Shown: positions 24,986 to 34,802, counted from the first letter of the stretch. The stretch: DNA of 64,000 nucleotides from WJKG01 sp964627305 (GCA_964627305.1 CAZVHP010000005.1:62001-126000); one strand, 5' to 3'. Numbers and translations: made by a program. The notes: a model not told the origin generated them from the letters alone.

Positions 24986-27727
24986 CTACTTCGCCTCCAG
25001 CCAGTTAGCGCCGATACCCATATCCACGACCACGGGAACCCGCAGCACAAGCGCCTTCTCCATACCGCTTCGCACCAGTTCTCGCAGTCGGTCTGTCTCA
25101 TCGCGATGCGCGTCGAATACCAGCTCGTCGTGGACCTGGAGGAGCATTCTCGATTTCATGCCCCTCATCTGCTGGTGAATCCTGATCATGGCCTTCTTGA
25201 TCATGTCCGCTGCCGTCCCCTGGATCGGCGTGTTGATCGCCACTCGTTCGGCGAACTGGCGTACATTGCGATTCTTGTCATTGATCTCAGGCAGGTTTCT
25301 TCGCCGATTCAGCAAAGTTGTCACATAGCCCTTCGAATGCGCAAACTCTATGGTGTTGTCGATATACCGTTTGATACCGGGGTATCTTGCGAAATACGTG
25401 TCGATAAACTGCTTCGCCTGTTGGACATCAAGATCTGTCTGCTGCGACAGACCATAGGCGGATACTCCATAGATAATGGCAAAGTTGGCCGTCTTGGCCG
25501 CGCGGCGCATGGCGGAGTCAACTTCGTCAATGTTGACACCGTACACCTCGGCGGCGGTCCGTGAGTGAATATCCTCCCTGTTCTTGAAGGCCCGGATCAG
25601 TCCGTCGTCTTCTGAAATGTGGGTCAGAATTCGCAATTCAATCTGCGAGTAGTCGGCCACCAGCAGCGAATAGGCTTCATCGCGGGGAACAAACGCCCGG
25701 CGAATCTCCCGCCCCTCCTCAGTGCGGACCGGGATGTTCTGCAGATTCGGATCCGTGGAAGACAGCCGACCGGTTGCCGCGATGGTCTGGTTGAAGGATG
25801 TATGCACTCGACCCGTGGCCGGATTGATGAGTTTCGGAAGAGCGTCAATGTAAGTGTTTTTGAGCTTGGTCAGTTGGCGGTAGTCGAGAATCATCCGGGG
25901 CAGTTCATGAATCCGCGCCAGTTCCTCCAGCACACGCACATCGGTAGCGTAGCCGGTCTTCTTGGCGGTGCGGCCCATAGTCGGCAATCGGAGCTTCTCG
26001 AACAGGATATGACTCAGTTGCTGCGTAGAGTTGATGTTGAATTCGCCACCGGCGATGCCGTATATCTGCTTTCGGACCTTGATCAGTTTCTTGTCCATGT
26101 CCTTCGACATCTGCGCCAGCAGGTCGGTATCCACGCGAATTCCTTCCTGCTCCATATCTGCCAGTACCCGGACCAAGGGAAGCTCTACGTTGTAATACAG
26201 GTTATTCATGTCCAACTGATCGATTCGAGGCGCGAGCACACCCCGCAGCCGATAGGTGAAGTCCGCATCTTCGGCAGCGTACTTTGCCGCCTTGTCGACG
26301 GGCACTGTGGCGAATGAAAGTTGACTCTTCCCCTTGCCGATCAGGTCCGTGATCGGGATCATTTTGTGGTCGAAGTGCTTCAGGGCAAGAAAGTCGAGCG
26401 AGAACTGGCGATCGGACGGGTTGATGACGTAGGCGGCCAACATGGTATCGAAACTGATCGGATTCACCTCGATGCCCGCCCGCCTGAGTACCAGAAGATC
26501 ATACTTGATATTCTGGCCGATCTTCTGTACATCCGGATTCTCCAATAGTGACCTGAGCACAGCAACCGCTTCATCGAAGGGCAGATTGGCGTCGTCATCG
26601 GAGGTGTGTGCCAAAGGCACATACCAGCCCGTGCCGGCTTTGTCCGACAGCGACACACCGACCAGCTCGGCAGTGTGAGCATCGAGGCCCGTGGTTTCGG
26701 TGTCAATGGCGACTTCCCGACTGTGGGAGAGTTGCTTCATCAGGTCGGTCAACTCCTCAAGCGATTTGACTCTCCGATAATCGTGTGTATCCTGTCTGCC
26801 TGGCGCTTCGGGAACGCTCTCCCCCGCTTCAGCAGGCATCAGCTCTCTGAGCAGCCGATTGAATTCAAGCTTGAGAAACAGGTCCTTGACGGCATCGTAG
26901 TTGATCGGAGCCCGCTTGAGGTTCTCCAGTTCGCATTCGACAGGTACGTCGGTAGCGATCGTGACCAGCTCCTTCGACAGCCGGGCAGATGCCATGTTGT
27001 CGGCGACTTTGGATTGAATCCCCCTGGCTTTGATCTGCTCTACACCATCCAGCACTGCCTCCAGCGATCCAAACTGCTCGAGCAGCTTGTCGGCAGTCCT
27101 GGGACCGATTCCCGGTATACCGGGGATGTTGTCCGAGGAGTCGCCCATCAGAGCCAGCTTGTCAATGACCTGTTCGGGGTGAACGCCGAATTTCGCTTTG
27201 ACTTGCTCTCGGCCAAGGAGTTCGGCACCCGGCTGCGGGCCGGAACGAGGGTAGTATATCTTCACATGGTCGGAAACAAGCTGGAAGAAGTCCTTGTCAC
27301 CGGTTACACACCACACGTTCATTCCGACCTTCTCTCCCTGACGGGCCAATGTCCCGATGACATCGTCGGCCTCGTAGCCCGGAAGTTCCAGTCGCGGTAT
27401 GTTGAGGGCGTCGACCACTTGCGAGATACGCGGCAATTGCTCAACGAGGTCCTCCGGCATCTTGGCGCGCGTAGACTTGTATTCCGCATATCGCTCGTGG
27501 CGAAAGGTCGGGTGTGGAGTATCGAAAATGATTGCCACGTAGTCAGGGTTCTCCTCCCTGAGCAGCTTTAGCAGCGAGTTCGCAAAGCCGAACGCGGCGG
27601 AGGTGTTCTCGCCTTTGGAGTTGATAAGCGGGTTGCGGATAAACGCGAAATAGGCGCGATACACCAGCGCGGAACCGTCGATAAGATAGAGTGTACGCCC
27701 CTTGAGTTCACTGTCGCTCATAACCAT
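24986..27727 (-). CDS. polA: DNA polymerase I
   Basis: 913-aa family A repair and Okazaki-fragment polymerase with all three domains. The 5'-3' nuclease occupies about 1-300 (YEADDVIGTLA, GDKDFFQLV, GDSSDNIPGIPGIGPRTA). The 3'-5' proofreading domain retains DTETTGLD near 341 and the later DADFTYRL, so it should be active. The polymerase domain has motif A VADYSQIELRIL near 690, motif B RRAAKTANFAIIYG and motif C LQVHDELVFD. No strong ribosome-binding site is seen before either of the two clustered ATG codons (27727 and 27721). The start falls next to the nadD stop. Confidence 0.97.
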   Translation of the reverse strand: MVMSDSELKGRTLYLIDGSALVYRAYFAFIRNPLINSKGENTSAAFGFANSLLKLLREENPDYVAIIFDTPHPTFRHERYAEYKSTRAKMPEDLVEQLPRISQVVDALNIPRLELPGYEADDVIGTLARQGEKVGMNVWCVTGDKDFFQLVSDHVKIYYPRSGPQPGAELLGREQVKAKFGVHPEQVIDKLALMGDSSDNIPGIPGIGPRTADKLLEQFGSLEAVLDGVEQIKARGIQSKVADNMASARLSKELVTIATDVPVECELENLKRAPINYDAVKDLFLKLEFNRLLRELMPAEAGESVPEAPGRQDTHDYRRVKSLEELTDLMKQLSHSREVAIDTETTGLDAHTAELVGVSLSDKAGTGWYVPLAHTSDDDANLPFDEAVAVLRSLLENPDVQKIGQNIKYDLLVLRRAGIEVNPISFDTMLAAYVINPSDRQFSLDFLALKHFDHKMIPITDLIGKGKSQLSFATVPVDKAAKYAAEDADFTYRLRGVLAPRIDQLDMNNLYYNVELPLVRVLADMEQEGIRVDTDLLAQMSKDMDKKLIKVRKQIYGIAGGEFNINSTQQLSHILFEKLRLPTMGRTAKKTGYATDVRVLEELARIHELPRMILDYRQLTKLKNTYIDALPKLINPATGRVHTSFNQTIAATGRLSSTDPNLQNIPVRTEEGREIRRAFVPRDEAYSLLVADYSQIELRILTHISEDDGLIRAFKNREDIHSRTAAEVYGVNIDEVDSAMRRAAKTANFAIIYGVSAYGLSQQTDLDVQQAKQFIDTYFARYPGIKRYIDNTIEFAHSKGYVTTLLNRRRNLPEINDKNRNVRQFAERVAINTPIQGTAADMIKKAMIRIHQQMRGMKSRMLLQVHDELVFDAHRDETDRLRELVRSGMEKALVLRVPVVVDMGIGANWLEAK

Positions 27728-27730
27728 AGT

Positions 27731-28345
27731 TCACTGATACAACTTGTGTTCCCTGATGTACTCGAGTACACGCTGCGGAATGACGGCCTGTACGAGCGGG
27801 TCGTCGGTCCCATAGCGCAGACGTGCGCGCAGGCTGGATGAAGACACATCAACGATCTGTGTGGCCACCATCCGAAATCTGTCCTCGGGATAGCCGGCGG
27901 GGATACTCAGATCGTGACCGTAGCGGGTACCGACGGCAAGCTTGACTTCACGGAGGATCATCTCAGTCTGATGCCAGTTGGGCAGTTCCTGCAGATTGTC
28001 TGAACCGATAATGAAGTGCCAGTCCACTTTGGGCCATCGCCGCTTGAGCGCCTTTACCGTATCAACGGTGTATCCCGACAGGTTCTCCTCAGCCTCTATT
28101 TCGCAGACTTCCATGCCCTCATATCGCTCGACCGCCAATTTGAGCATTGCGGCACGATGTCGATAGTCAGCCTCGCACGTGTCTTCCTTGAAGGGGTGGT
28201 TCCACGAGGGCACCATCAACACACGAATCAACGGCAGTCTTAGCCGAACCTGATCGGCCAACGCCAGGTGCCCCTCGTGCACGGGATCAAATGTACCACC
28301 GAGCACTCCCCATGCGCCCCCCTGGTCAGGTGCCGGAGGAGTCAT
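27731..28345 (-). CDS. nadD: Nicotinate-nucleotide adenylyltransferase
   Basis: 204 aa. Adenylates nicotinic acid mononucleotide in NAD synthesis. The nucleotidyltransferase motif GGTFDPVHEGH (16-26) and the ISSSxxR-type motif as VSSSSLRARL near the C-terminus are both present. The start overlaps the end of the BamD-like gene by 20 bases and the stop nearly touches the polA start, so it sits in a tightly coupled set. No clear ribosome-binding site precedes the ATG. Confidence 0.93.
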   Translation of the reverse strand: MTPPAPDQGGAWGVLGGTFDPVHEGHLALADQVRLRLPLIRVLMVPSWNHPFKEDTCEADYRHRAAMLKLAVERYEGMEVCEIEAEENLSGYTVDTVKALKRRWPKVDWHFIIGSDNLQELPNWHQTEMILREVKLAVGTRYGHDLSIPAGYPEDRFRMVATQIVDVSSSSLRARLRYGTDDPLVQAVIPQRVLEYIREHKLYQ

Positions 28346-29267
28346 GGGCTACTGGGTGCTCGCCGGCATTTTCGGTTAGCTCTCTTAGGTAGTCTCTGGC
28401 ATCACTGGCGCGCTTACTTCGGGCGAACGACTCAAGAAACGCTTCGAATCGTTCCTTCGCGACAGAGTACTCCTCGTTGTCATACGCCTGTTTGGCCCAG
28501 GCAAAAGAAGCTTCCCCCGCTCGGTCGCGTGCCTTGTCGGCCCACTGATGCTGCGGGAACGCGGCAGCGAATCCTTCGAAGCGACGCGCGGCCTCATCGA
28601 AATTACCCTGCTTGAACTCCATTTCACCCAGCTCGTATGCTGCCCGCACGGCCCATCTCGATTCGGTGTAGTCGTCGATTACCTTTTGCAGGTATACTTT
28701 CGCGGCACCGTAGGCGCGAATGTGATTGTACACCTTCGCCGCCTCATAGTACTTCCGCGCCATGCGCGCGCGCGCTTCGGCCAATATCTCCCTGGCCTGA
28801 TCGATCAACTCCGACTCGGGGTAGTCGATGATGAAGTCTTCCAGTTGTCGGATGGCAACTTCCAAGTCGGACTGGTCCAGGCCATAGTGCCGCGGCGTGG
28901 ACTCGTAGAAACTAACTGCCCGCATGAACAGGGCGTTGACGAAGTAAGGCGATGACGGGTAGTTCATGACCAGCCGGTTGAACTCAGCCTGGGCCACGAT
29001 ATAATCCTTGTTGCCGAAGTATGCCAGGCCCATGTAGTACTGTGCTTTGTCCACGATGGCCTCACCGGGGTGATTGTACACAATGGTCTGGAAGTACTGA
29101 ATGGCGTCGAGGAATTCGTTGTCGTTGTACTTCTCAAGCCCGCGCTCGAACAGCTCGGTCGGCCCGAGATTACTCAATGACAACTTACCGCCACACCCGG
29201 CAACAATAGCCAGTATGAGCAGTCCAGGGATCAGTGCAAGTGCCGGGTTGCGATGTTTCTTTATCAA
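28326..29267 (-). CDS. bamD: BamD/YfiO-like outer membrane assembly lipoprotein
   Basis: 313 aa with a lipoprotein signal and lipobox LAIVAGC (Cys25). It then carries five or six tetratricopeptide-like repeats (for example PTELFERGLEKYNDNEFLDAI and RAAYELGEMEFKQGNFDEAA), the layout of BamD, which works in the BAM complex inserting outer membrane proteins. It is somewhat longer than E. coli BamD (about 245 aa), with extra repeats at the C-terminus, so a general TPR lipoprotein remains possible. The TTG start overlaps the transglycosylase stop as TTGA. Confidence 0.8.
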   Translation of the reverse strand: MIKKHRNPALALIPGLLILAIVAGCGGKLSLSNLGPTELFERGLEKYNDNEFLDAIQYFQTIVYNHPGEAIVDKAQYYMGLAYFGNKDYIVAQAEFNRLVMNYPSSPYFVNALFMRAVSFYESTPRHYGLDQSDLEVAIRQLEDFIIDYPESELIDQAREILAEARARMARKYYEAAKVYNHIRAYGAAKVYLQKVIDDYTESRWAVRAAYELGEMEFKQGNFDEAARRFEGFAAAFPQHQWADKARDRAGEASFAWAKQAYDNEEYSVAKERFEAFLESFARSKRASDARDYLRELTENAGEHPVAHDSSGT

Positions 29268-29908
29268 ACCGGGTACATCTCCTTGAGCATTGAGTAGTTC
29301 CGCATGACCTTGTTCAAATAGCGAACGGGCAACGGGCGGTTTTCCCTGACCATCGCCCGCACTCTCGTCTCCCCCATGTTATATGCAATCAGGGCCTTCT
29401 TGACGTCGCCAAACTTAAGAATCTGTTCGAACAGATGCAGCGTCCCCAGTCTAATGTTGAGCGTGGGATCGTAGAGTGAATGAGCTCCTTCCCAATTCTC
29501 GCCGGATCGCTTGGCCAGGTCCTTTCCGACGAAGGGCACCACCTGCATCAGGCCACGCGCGCCCACCGAGGACTTCTGGCCTTTCTTGAAGGATGATTCC
29601 GTCAGAATCACCGCCAGTATGAACATCGGGTCATAGTCATAGCGGACGCTCTCCTCGTGAATCACATTAGCAAGCTCATAGACCTCTTCCTTGCTGAAGC
29701 CGATCTGGAAGTCGTCGATGGCCTTGAATATCTGCAGCCTCTGCTCCAGCTCACCGATTCGCTTCTGCTGGAAGTTGATCTGCCGTTCCAGGTCAAAATT
29801 CTCCTGAATAAGATATACCAACAACCCTGACTGTATCAGATATATAAGCACCAGGAGAAACGCGATCGGCTTTGACAAGAAGATTCCGAGCTTCTCAAAC
29901 TGGATCAT
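29264..29908 (-). CDS. Membrane-anchored lytic transglycosylase (SLT domain)
   Basis: 214 aa: an uncleaved N-terminal membrane segment (15-35), a short coiled coil (38-62) and a C-terminal SLT lysozyme-like domain. The catalytic Glu is Glu104 in LTESSF, followed by SVGARGLMQVVP and YNMGETRV, the standard SLT motifs. It would cut glycan strands on the periplasmic face of the inner membrane. It has a good GAGGAG ribosome-binding site and is packed between rimO and the BamD-like gene. Confidence 0.88.
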   Translation of the reverse strand: MIQFEKLGIFLSKPIAFLLVLIYLIQSGLLVYLIQENFDLERQINFQQKRIGELEQRLQIFKAIDDFQIGFSKEEVYELANVIHEESVRYDYDPMFILAVILTESSFKKGQKSSVGARGLMQVVPFVGKDLAKRSGENWEGAHSLYDPTLNIRLGTLHLFEQILKFGDVKKALIAYNMGETRVRAMVRENRPLPVRYLNKVMRNYSMLKEMYPV

Positions 29909-29911
29909 CGC

Positions 29912-31234
29912 TTACTCCTCGACCTTCTTTCCATATAAGTCATATCCTTGAGCATCGGTTATCCGCACCCGGAGAATCTGGCCGGTGTGAAGGCCAGCCG
30001 GATCAACATAGACCTCCTGGTCTATCTCCGGGCAGTCACCCTGCGTACGGCCCACTGCCTGGCCCGACGCGTTCAAACGGTCAATGATAACCTGCACGGT
30101 GTCGCCTATCAAGTCCTTATTTGCGGTCATTGCTATATCCTGTTGCAGCATCATCAGTTGATCCAGCCGATCGTGCACTGTTGCTTCCGGCAGCCGGCCG
30201 GGCAACTCAGCCGCGAGCGTGCCGTCTTCCGGGCAGAAGGCGAACGCACCAAGGCGGTCAAAACCAACATCCTCCACGAAACGCAGCAACTCCTCAAACT
30301 CAGCCTGAGTTTCACCCGGGAAGCCGACGATGACGGTCGTTCTCAGCGTGCTTTCGGGGCTGTGCGACCGAATACGGTCAATCAGTCGTTCGATGTCCGT
30401 CCGGGTACCATGGCGCTGCATGGCACGAAGAATGCGATCGTTGATGTGCTGTAGCGGCAGGTCGAAATAGGGCACAGTCTTGTTGCTCGGGTCTGCGATG
30501 TGGCGCACCAGTTCATCGGACAACTGGGCAGGATGCAGGTACATCAGGCGAATCCACTCCACCCCGTCGATCCCATCGAGCGCCTGAAGCAAGTCGATCA
30601 GCCCACTGGGCTGTCCAAGGTCATAGCCGTATAGCGTGGCCTCCTGCGAGACGAGGATCAGTTCCCGCTTGCCGTTCTGTGACAGAAACTTCGCCTCGGT
30701 AACGATGGAGTCGATCGGCCGGCTGCGATATCTGCCGCGAACGGCCGGAATGGCGCAGTAACTGCAGCGTCGATTGCAGCCATCAGAGATCTTAACGTAG
30801 GCATAGGGAAGGTTGTCAGTAATCTGCCGAGTGGCATGACTCAGATACGTGAGGTTGCGGGCATCCGTGAGAAACGCGCCCCTTTGACCATTGCCACTGA
30901 CAGCCGCCGCGAGTTCATCGAGTGCGCCCAATCCAAAGACACCGTCGATCTCCGGAAGCTCCCGCAGGAGATCGTCCGGGTAACGCTGAGAGAGACACCC
31001 GGCAACAAGCAGCAGACGAGCCGACCCGGTCTTCTTGCACCGGGCCAGTTTGAGAATGGCCTCTATCGACTCTTCCTTGGCCTCTCGGATAAACCCGCAC
31101 GTATTAACGATGATTACATCAGCTTCGGTGACTTCAGGGGTTATCGTGTGGCCATCGTGAATTAGTCGAGCCGCGATGTAATCGGCGTCAACGTCGTTCT
31201 TGGGGCACCCGAGCCGATGCAGATAGATTCGCAT
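29912..31234 (-). CDS. rimO: Ribosomal protein S12 methylthiotransferase RimO
   Basis: Radical SAM enzyme that methylthiolates Asp in ribosomal protein S12. 440 aa with the RimO-type opening RLGCPKNDVD. UPF0004-domain cysteines at 10, 46 and 80 bind one 4Fe-4S cluster. The radical SAM triad Cys153/Cys157/Cys160 lies in DGCNRRCSYC, and a C-terminal TRAM domain closes the protein. The N-terminal CPKN context favours RimO over the tRNA enzyme MiaB. Confidence 0.93.
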   Translation of the reverse strand: MRIYLHRLGCPKNDVDADYIAARLIHDGHTITPEVTEADVIIVNTCGFIREAKEESIEAILKLARCKKTGSARLLLVAGCLSQRYPDDLLRELPEIDGVFGLGALDELAAAVSGNGQRGAFLTDARNLTYLSHATRQITDNLPYAYVKISDGCNRRCSYCAIPAVRGRYRSRPIDSIVTEAKFLSQNGKRELILVSQEATLYGYDLGQPSGLIDLLQALDGIDGVEWIRLMYLHPAQLSDELVRHIADPSNKTVPYFDLPLQHINDRILRAMQRHGTRTDIERLIDRIRSHSPESTLRTTVIVGFPGETQAEFEELLRFVEDVGFDRLGAFAFCPEDGTLAAELPGRLPEATVHDRLDQLMMLQQDIAMTANKDLIGDTVQVIIDRLNASGQAVGRTQGDCPEIDQEVYVDPAGLHTGQILRVRITDAQGYDLYGKKVEE

Positions 31235-31253
31235 ACCCAGGGTCCTGTATCAC

Positions 31254-31880
31254 TCAGAGTTTAACGCGGTCAACGGAGTCCGGCCATGTGGGGACAAACA
31301 GCGAGTCATGGCAGGGTCGTTCGGTGCTGAGGGATTCGATAATGAGGCGATTATGGTCTTCATTGATATCGTAGTAGTCAAAGTAGTCCAACCGGGCAGG
31401 CGTCCCGGTGACAGAAGCTACCATGCTGTCGGGCAGGGTGGTTTGCCGCGACTCAGTCATCGTCAGGCGGTAAGTCGAACCGACATCAATTGGTGTGATA
31501 TCGTAGTAATCCTTCAAGTGCGCCAGAAACAGCAGGTCGTGGCGCGCCGAGGATCCGGCCGGGCCGGCCTTTTCAATCACGACCTGATTGTTCGGGCGGC
31601 TGTACGAGTGAATGAACGTGCCATCGCACACAAACTCATCGTTCGGCAGCTCGATACGGTAACGTCCGTTCTGGTCGATGACTGCAGAGCCGGGCAGTGA
31701 ATCAATGTCGTTGAAGACTTGCGATTCCACAATATGCAGAAACCGGATGTGAATGCATGCCGCCCGAGAGAGCTCGGTTGCCAGTTCATCGAATGGGTCC
31801 CGTTCGGAGGCGACATTGCCCGGCCACATCATTACTGCGACCAGTAGGACGATTGCTGAGGGTGCTGATACTCTGTTCAT
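31254..31880 (-). CDS. LolA-like outer membrane lipoprotein carrier
   Basis: 208 aa from the ATG at 31880, which begins a clear signal peptide ending near GNVASE. A longer frame up to 32045 overlaps ftsK and is rejected. The body is the antiparallel beta pattern of LolA/LolB (RYRIELPNDEFVCDGTFIHSYSRPNNQVVIEKA), consistent with ferrying lipoproteins across the periplasm. Downstream of ftsK is a common place for lolA. Sequence support is of the family-shape kind, so a related periplasmic protein is possible. Confidence 0.72.
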   Translation of the reverse strand: MNRVSAPSAIVLLVAVMMWPGNVASERDPFDELATELSRAACIHIRFLHIVESQVFNDIDSLPGSAVIDQNGRYRIELPNDEFVCDGTFIHSYSRPNNQVVIEKAGPAGSSARHDLLFLAHLKDYYDITPIDVGSTYRLTMTESRQTTLPDSMVASVTGTPARLDYFDYYDINEDHNRLIIESLSTERPCHDSLFVPTWPDSVDRVKL

Positions 31881-31908
31881 GCGCTGCTTATACTCGCAGG
31901 GAGCGGAC

Positions 31909-34233
31909 TTAGTTCTGGTCCTCGGTCCCTGCGCCGGCTCCCTGGGCGGCAAACATGGCGTCGATATACGCTTGATCGACAAGGACATCGCGTGCTTTGG
32001 AACCGTCGAAGGTGGAAATAATCCCTGCCTGCTCCAGCCGATCAATCAGCCGGGCGGCCCGCTGGTACCCTATGCCAAGGCGCCTCTGCAGCAGAGATAC
32101 CGAGCCCTGTTTGTGACGCACGACAGCCTCACAAGCCTCCCGGAACAGGGGATCGCCCGTGTCGACCTCGACATCGGAAGGATCACCCGTTCCCTGGCTG
32201 ATTGTCTCCAGTTTCATCATCTCCAAGCCCTGATCCCTGATGAAGTCGACCAGAGCCTCGGTTTCTTCTCCGGAGACCCAGGCACCGTGCAGCCTGACCG
32301 GCTCGGGCTGGCCTGAGTTTAAAAACAGCATGTCCCCCGCGCCGAGAAGCTTCTCAGCACCATTGCAATCCAATATGGTTCGGGAGTCGACCTTCGACGA
32401 TACCTGGAAGGCCAGTCGGGCCGGGAAGTTGGCCTTGATCAAGCCGGTAATCACATCAACAGATGGCCGTTGAGTGGCCAGAATCAGGTGAATCCCCACT
32501 GCGCGAGACATCTGAGCCAGACGCGTAATCAGGTTCTCGGTGCGAGTGGAGGTCGAGGACATCATCAGATCGGCAAGCTCGTCGACAAAGATGATGATGT
32601 ATGGCAGTTGCTTTTCCGGGTCCTGTTGCTTGCGATTGTAGTCCTGGATGCTGCGTACTGAGGCATCGGCCAGGCGGCGATAGCGGTTCTCCATCTCGTT
32701 GACTGCATCGGCCAGCACCTTCTCTGCCCGGCGGGGTTTGGTTACAACGGGCCGGCCAAGATGCGGTATGCCCTTGTAGACCGACAACTCCAGCATTTTG
32801 GGATCAATGAAGATAAACCGCACCTGCATCGGGTGCAGACGGTACAGCAGCGATGTTATCAACACGTTCATACAGACGGACTTACCTGACCCGGTGGCCC
32901 CGGCGATGAGCAGGTGTGGCATGCGTGTCAGGTCGGCAATGTATGGTCGTCCCGATATGGTTTTACCGAGCGCCAGGGGTAGTCGCACGCCGGCATCGCG
33001 GAAGACCGGGGTATCGAGCACATCGCGCAGCAACACGGTCTGGGCCTTGCGATTGGGGATCTCTATTCCCACTGCGGCTTTGCCGGGAATGGGGGCAACA
33101 ATGCGAATGCGTTTAGCCTTGAGGGCCAGTGCCAGATCGTCTGACAAGTGGATGATCTGATTGACCTTGACACCTGCGGCAGGCTTGAATTCGTAACGCG
33201 TGATCACAGGCCCCGGCAGAGTCTCGATTGCCCCCTCAATACGGACACCGAACGTCTCCAGCGTCTCGCGGAGCATCCGCGCTGTGAACTCCATCTCGTC
33301 CTTGCCCACCGATGATCCGACTTCCGGATTCTGCTTGAGCAAGTCCAGGCTGGGGTATTGGTATTCCACCGACTTGACATGAAGTTGCCGAGCCGGTTTG
33401 ACCAGTACGGCCTTCCTGCGCCCGGAGCCCTGAGAGTCGACGTCTTCCGGATCATTCCCGATGTCGTCGGCATCCGCCGAATGGGCTTCCACAGGAGCCT
33501 CTGCCGCCTCGTCTGACCGGGTGTCCGGCTCCGTTTCATCCTGCCTGTCAGGCCCCAGACTCCTGATCCAACTACGCAGACGCGAGATGTTCACGGCCGA
33601 TTTCAGCCTCAACCACCACCCGCTCAAACTGATAAGTGACGGCCGGGGAATGCGGAAACCCTTTGGTCGCGGCAGGCGCAGTTTCAACAAACCGGACACC
33701 GGCGTGTACAGTACGAGAACGACCAGGAGCAATCCTCCGAGGAAGATGTATGAGCCGGCAGCGCCGATGATCTTCGTGGTCAGCACGGTCAACTCACGGC
33801 CGACATACCCACCAATACTGGTAGCCCGGCCGATAGTCGGCGCGCTCACGACGTGGACATTGTACAGCATCGTCGTCAGCAAACCAGCCGCAGCGGCCAC
33901 CATTGTATTGACCCGGACAGTGCGCACAAACTCCGAGGAGAACATCCTCAAGCTGGCCACGATCAGTCCCGCGGCGAAGAAGTACGCCAGCCAGCCAACC
34001 AACGTCAGCAGGAAATAGGACACATAGGCCCCAACCATAGCCGCCTGATTGTGGTAGTTGATCTCGAACGGGCTGAGGTGAGGATCAACCTGCCCGGTGA
34101 TGCGGGCATCATCGTGGTACGAATGAGTGGCCAGGGAGACCACCAGAATCGCCGCCATCAGAAGAAACAGCACCCCCATTGCCTGCTGGCGCCGCCTTGA
34201 GCGAGTCGCTGCTTTACCTTTCCGTCTTGCCAT
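31909..34233 (-). CDS. ftsK: DNA translocase FtsK/SpoIIIE
   Basis: 774 aa from the ATG at 34233. Four hydrophobic membrane segments fill the first 190 residues, followed by a short acidic linker. The motor domain has Walker A GATGSGKSV near 444 and Walker B IIIFVDELADLMM. A C-terminal winged-helix gamma domain ends the protein (LQRRLGIGYQRAARLIDRLE), which would recognise polar DNA sequences and activate XerCD-like recombination at the division septum. The linker is short compared with E. coli FtsK, more like SpoIIIE. Confidence 0.95.
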   Translation of the reverse strand: MARRKGKAATRSRRRQQAMGVLFLLMAAILVVSLATHSYHDDARITGQVDPHLSPFEINYHNQAAMVGAYVSYFLLTLVGWLAYFFAAGLIVASLRMFSSEFVRTVRVNTMVAAAAGLLTTMLYNVHVVSAPTIGRATSIGGYVGRELTVLTTKIIGAAGSYIFLGGLLLVVLVLYTPVSGLLKLRLPRPKGFRIPRPSLISLSGWWLRLKSAVNISRLRSWIRSLGPDRQDETEPDTRSDEAAEAPVEAHSADADDIGNDPEDVDSQGSGRRKAVLVKPARQLHVKSVEYQYPSLDLLKQNPEVGSSVGKDEMEFTARMLRETLETFGVRIEGAIETLPGPVITRYEFKPAAGVKVNQIIHLSDDLALALKAKRIRIVAPIPGKAAVGIEIPNRKAQTVLLRDVLDTPVFRDAGVRLPLALGKTISGRPYIADLTRMPHLLIAGATGSGKSVCMNVLITSLLYRLHPMQVRFIFIDPKMLELSVYKGIPHLGRPVVTKPRRAEKVLADAVNEMENRYRRLADASVRSIQDYNRKQQDPEKQLPYIIIFVDELADLMMSSTSTRTENLITRLAQMSRAVGIHLILATQRPSVDVITGLIKANFPARLAFQVSSKVDSRTILDCNGAEKLLGAGDMLFLNSGQPEPVRLHGAWVSGEETEALVDFIRDQGLEMMKLETISQGTGDPSDVEVDTGDPLFREACEAVVRHKQGSVSLLQRRLGIGYQRAARLIDRLEQAGIISTFDGSKARDVLVDQAYIDAMFAAQGAGAGTEDQN

Positions 34234-34308
34234 AATGTCGGAATCTGCTCTGTTCCCCCTCAAATCTCAACAACAACTTGGCCACTGCATTCAACAAGCC
34301 CTGAAACG

Positions 34309-34344
34309 AAAAGCAAAGAGGCAGGGGACAGCAACCCCTGCCTC
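34309..34344 (-). terminator. Intrinsic terminator after the HU gene
   Basis: A perfect 10-bp stem (GAGGCAGGGG with CCCCTGCCTC, positions 34318-34344), a seven-base loop and TTTGCTTTT on the minus strand, 22 bases past the HU stop. It separates HU from ftsK. Confidence 0.92.
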
Positions 34345-34366
34345 ACTACTTGTCAATCTGCCAAGG

Positions 34367-34642
34367 CTACTTGCGGACGGCATCTTTGAGATTTTTGCCA
34401 GCCTTGAAGACAGGAACCTTCGTCGCCGGGATCTGAATAGCGTCACCGGTCTGAGGATTCCGGCCGGTGCGGGCCTTGCGCTGTGAGATTGAGAACGTGC
34501 CGAATCCGGCAAAGCTGACTTTGTTGCCGTCTTTGAGCTGTCTGGTCACGCCCTCCATGAAAGCGCCCAGGGCTTCCGCGGCCTGCTTTTTCGATATGCC
34601 GGACTCGTTAGCCATCAGATCAATCATCTCATCCTTGGTCAT
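34367..34642 (-). CDS. HU-family nucleoid DNA-binding protein
   Basis: 91 aa, the usual HU size. The alpha-helical dimer region (TKDEMIDLMANESGISKKQA) is followed by the beta saddle with FAGFGTFSISQRKARTGRNP, whose RTGRNP arm intercalates into the minor groove, and the end FKAGKNLKDAVRK. It has its own candidate promoter upstream and a strong terminator downstream, so it is monocistronic. HU and IHF subunits cannot be fully separated by sequence; HU is the likelier. Confidence 0.95.
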   Translation of the reverse strand: MTKDEMIDLMANESGISKKQAAEALGAFMEGVTRQLKDGNKVSFAGFGTFSISQRKARTGRNPQTGDAIQIPATKVPVFKAGKNLKDAVRK

Positions 34643-34696
34643 GGGACATCCCCTTCCAAATGGTAGTTTATGGTTCTTTTCAGGTTCACTTCTCGC

Positions 34697-34739
34697 ATTA
34701 TATGTTCGCGAGATAATCCCAGACGCCGGATAGTGTCAA
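34697..34739 (-). promoter_or_regulatory. Promoter region of the HU gene
   Basis: The minus strand carries a perfect TTGACA (34734-34739) followed after 15 bases by GATTAT, and further on a perfect TATAAT (34697-34702) with no good -35 of its own. One or both are likely starts; neither pair has both ideal boxes and ideal spacing. Confidence 0.5.
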
Positions 34740-34802
34740 CAAAAAGAACGGCTATAAACACGCGTAAATACAGGCTTTTGGGGCGACAACGGGTGACCGC
34801 CT

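Noticed and set aside
26606..27571. 321-codon plus-strand open frame
   Set aside because: Antisense to polA, whose nuclease motifs are intact.
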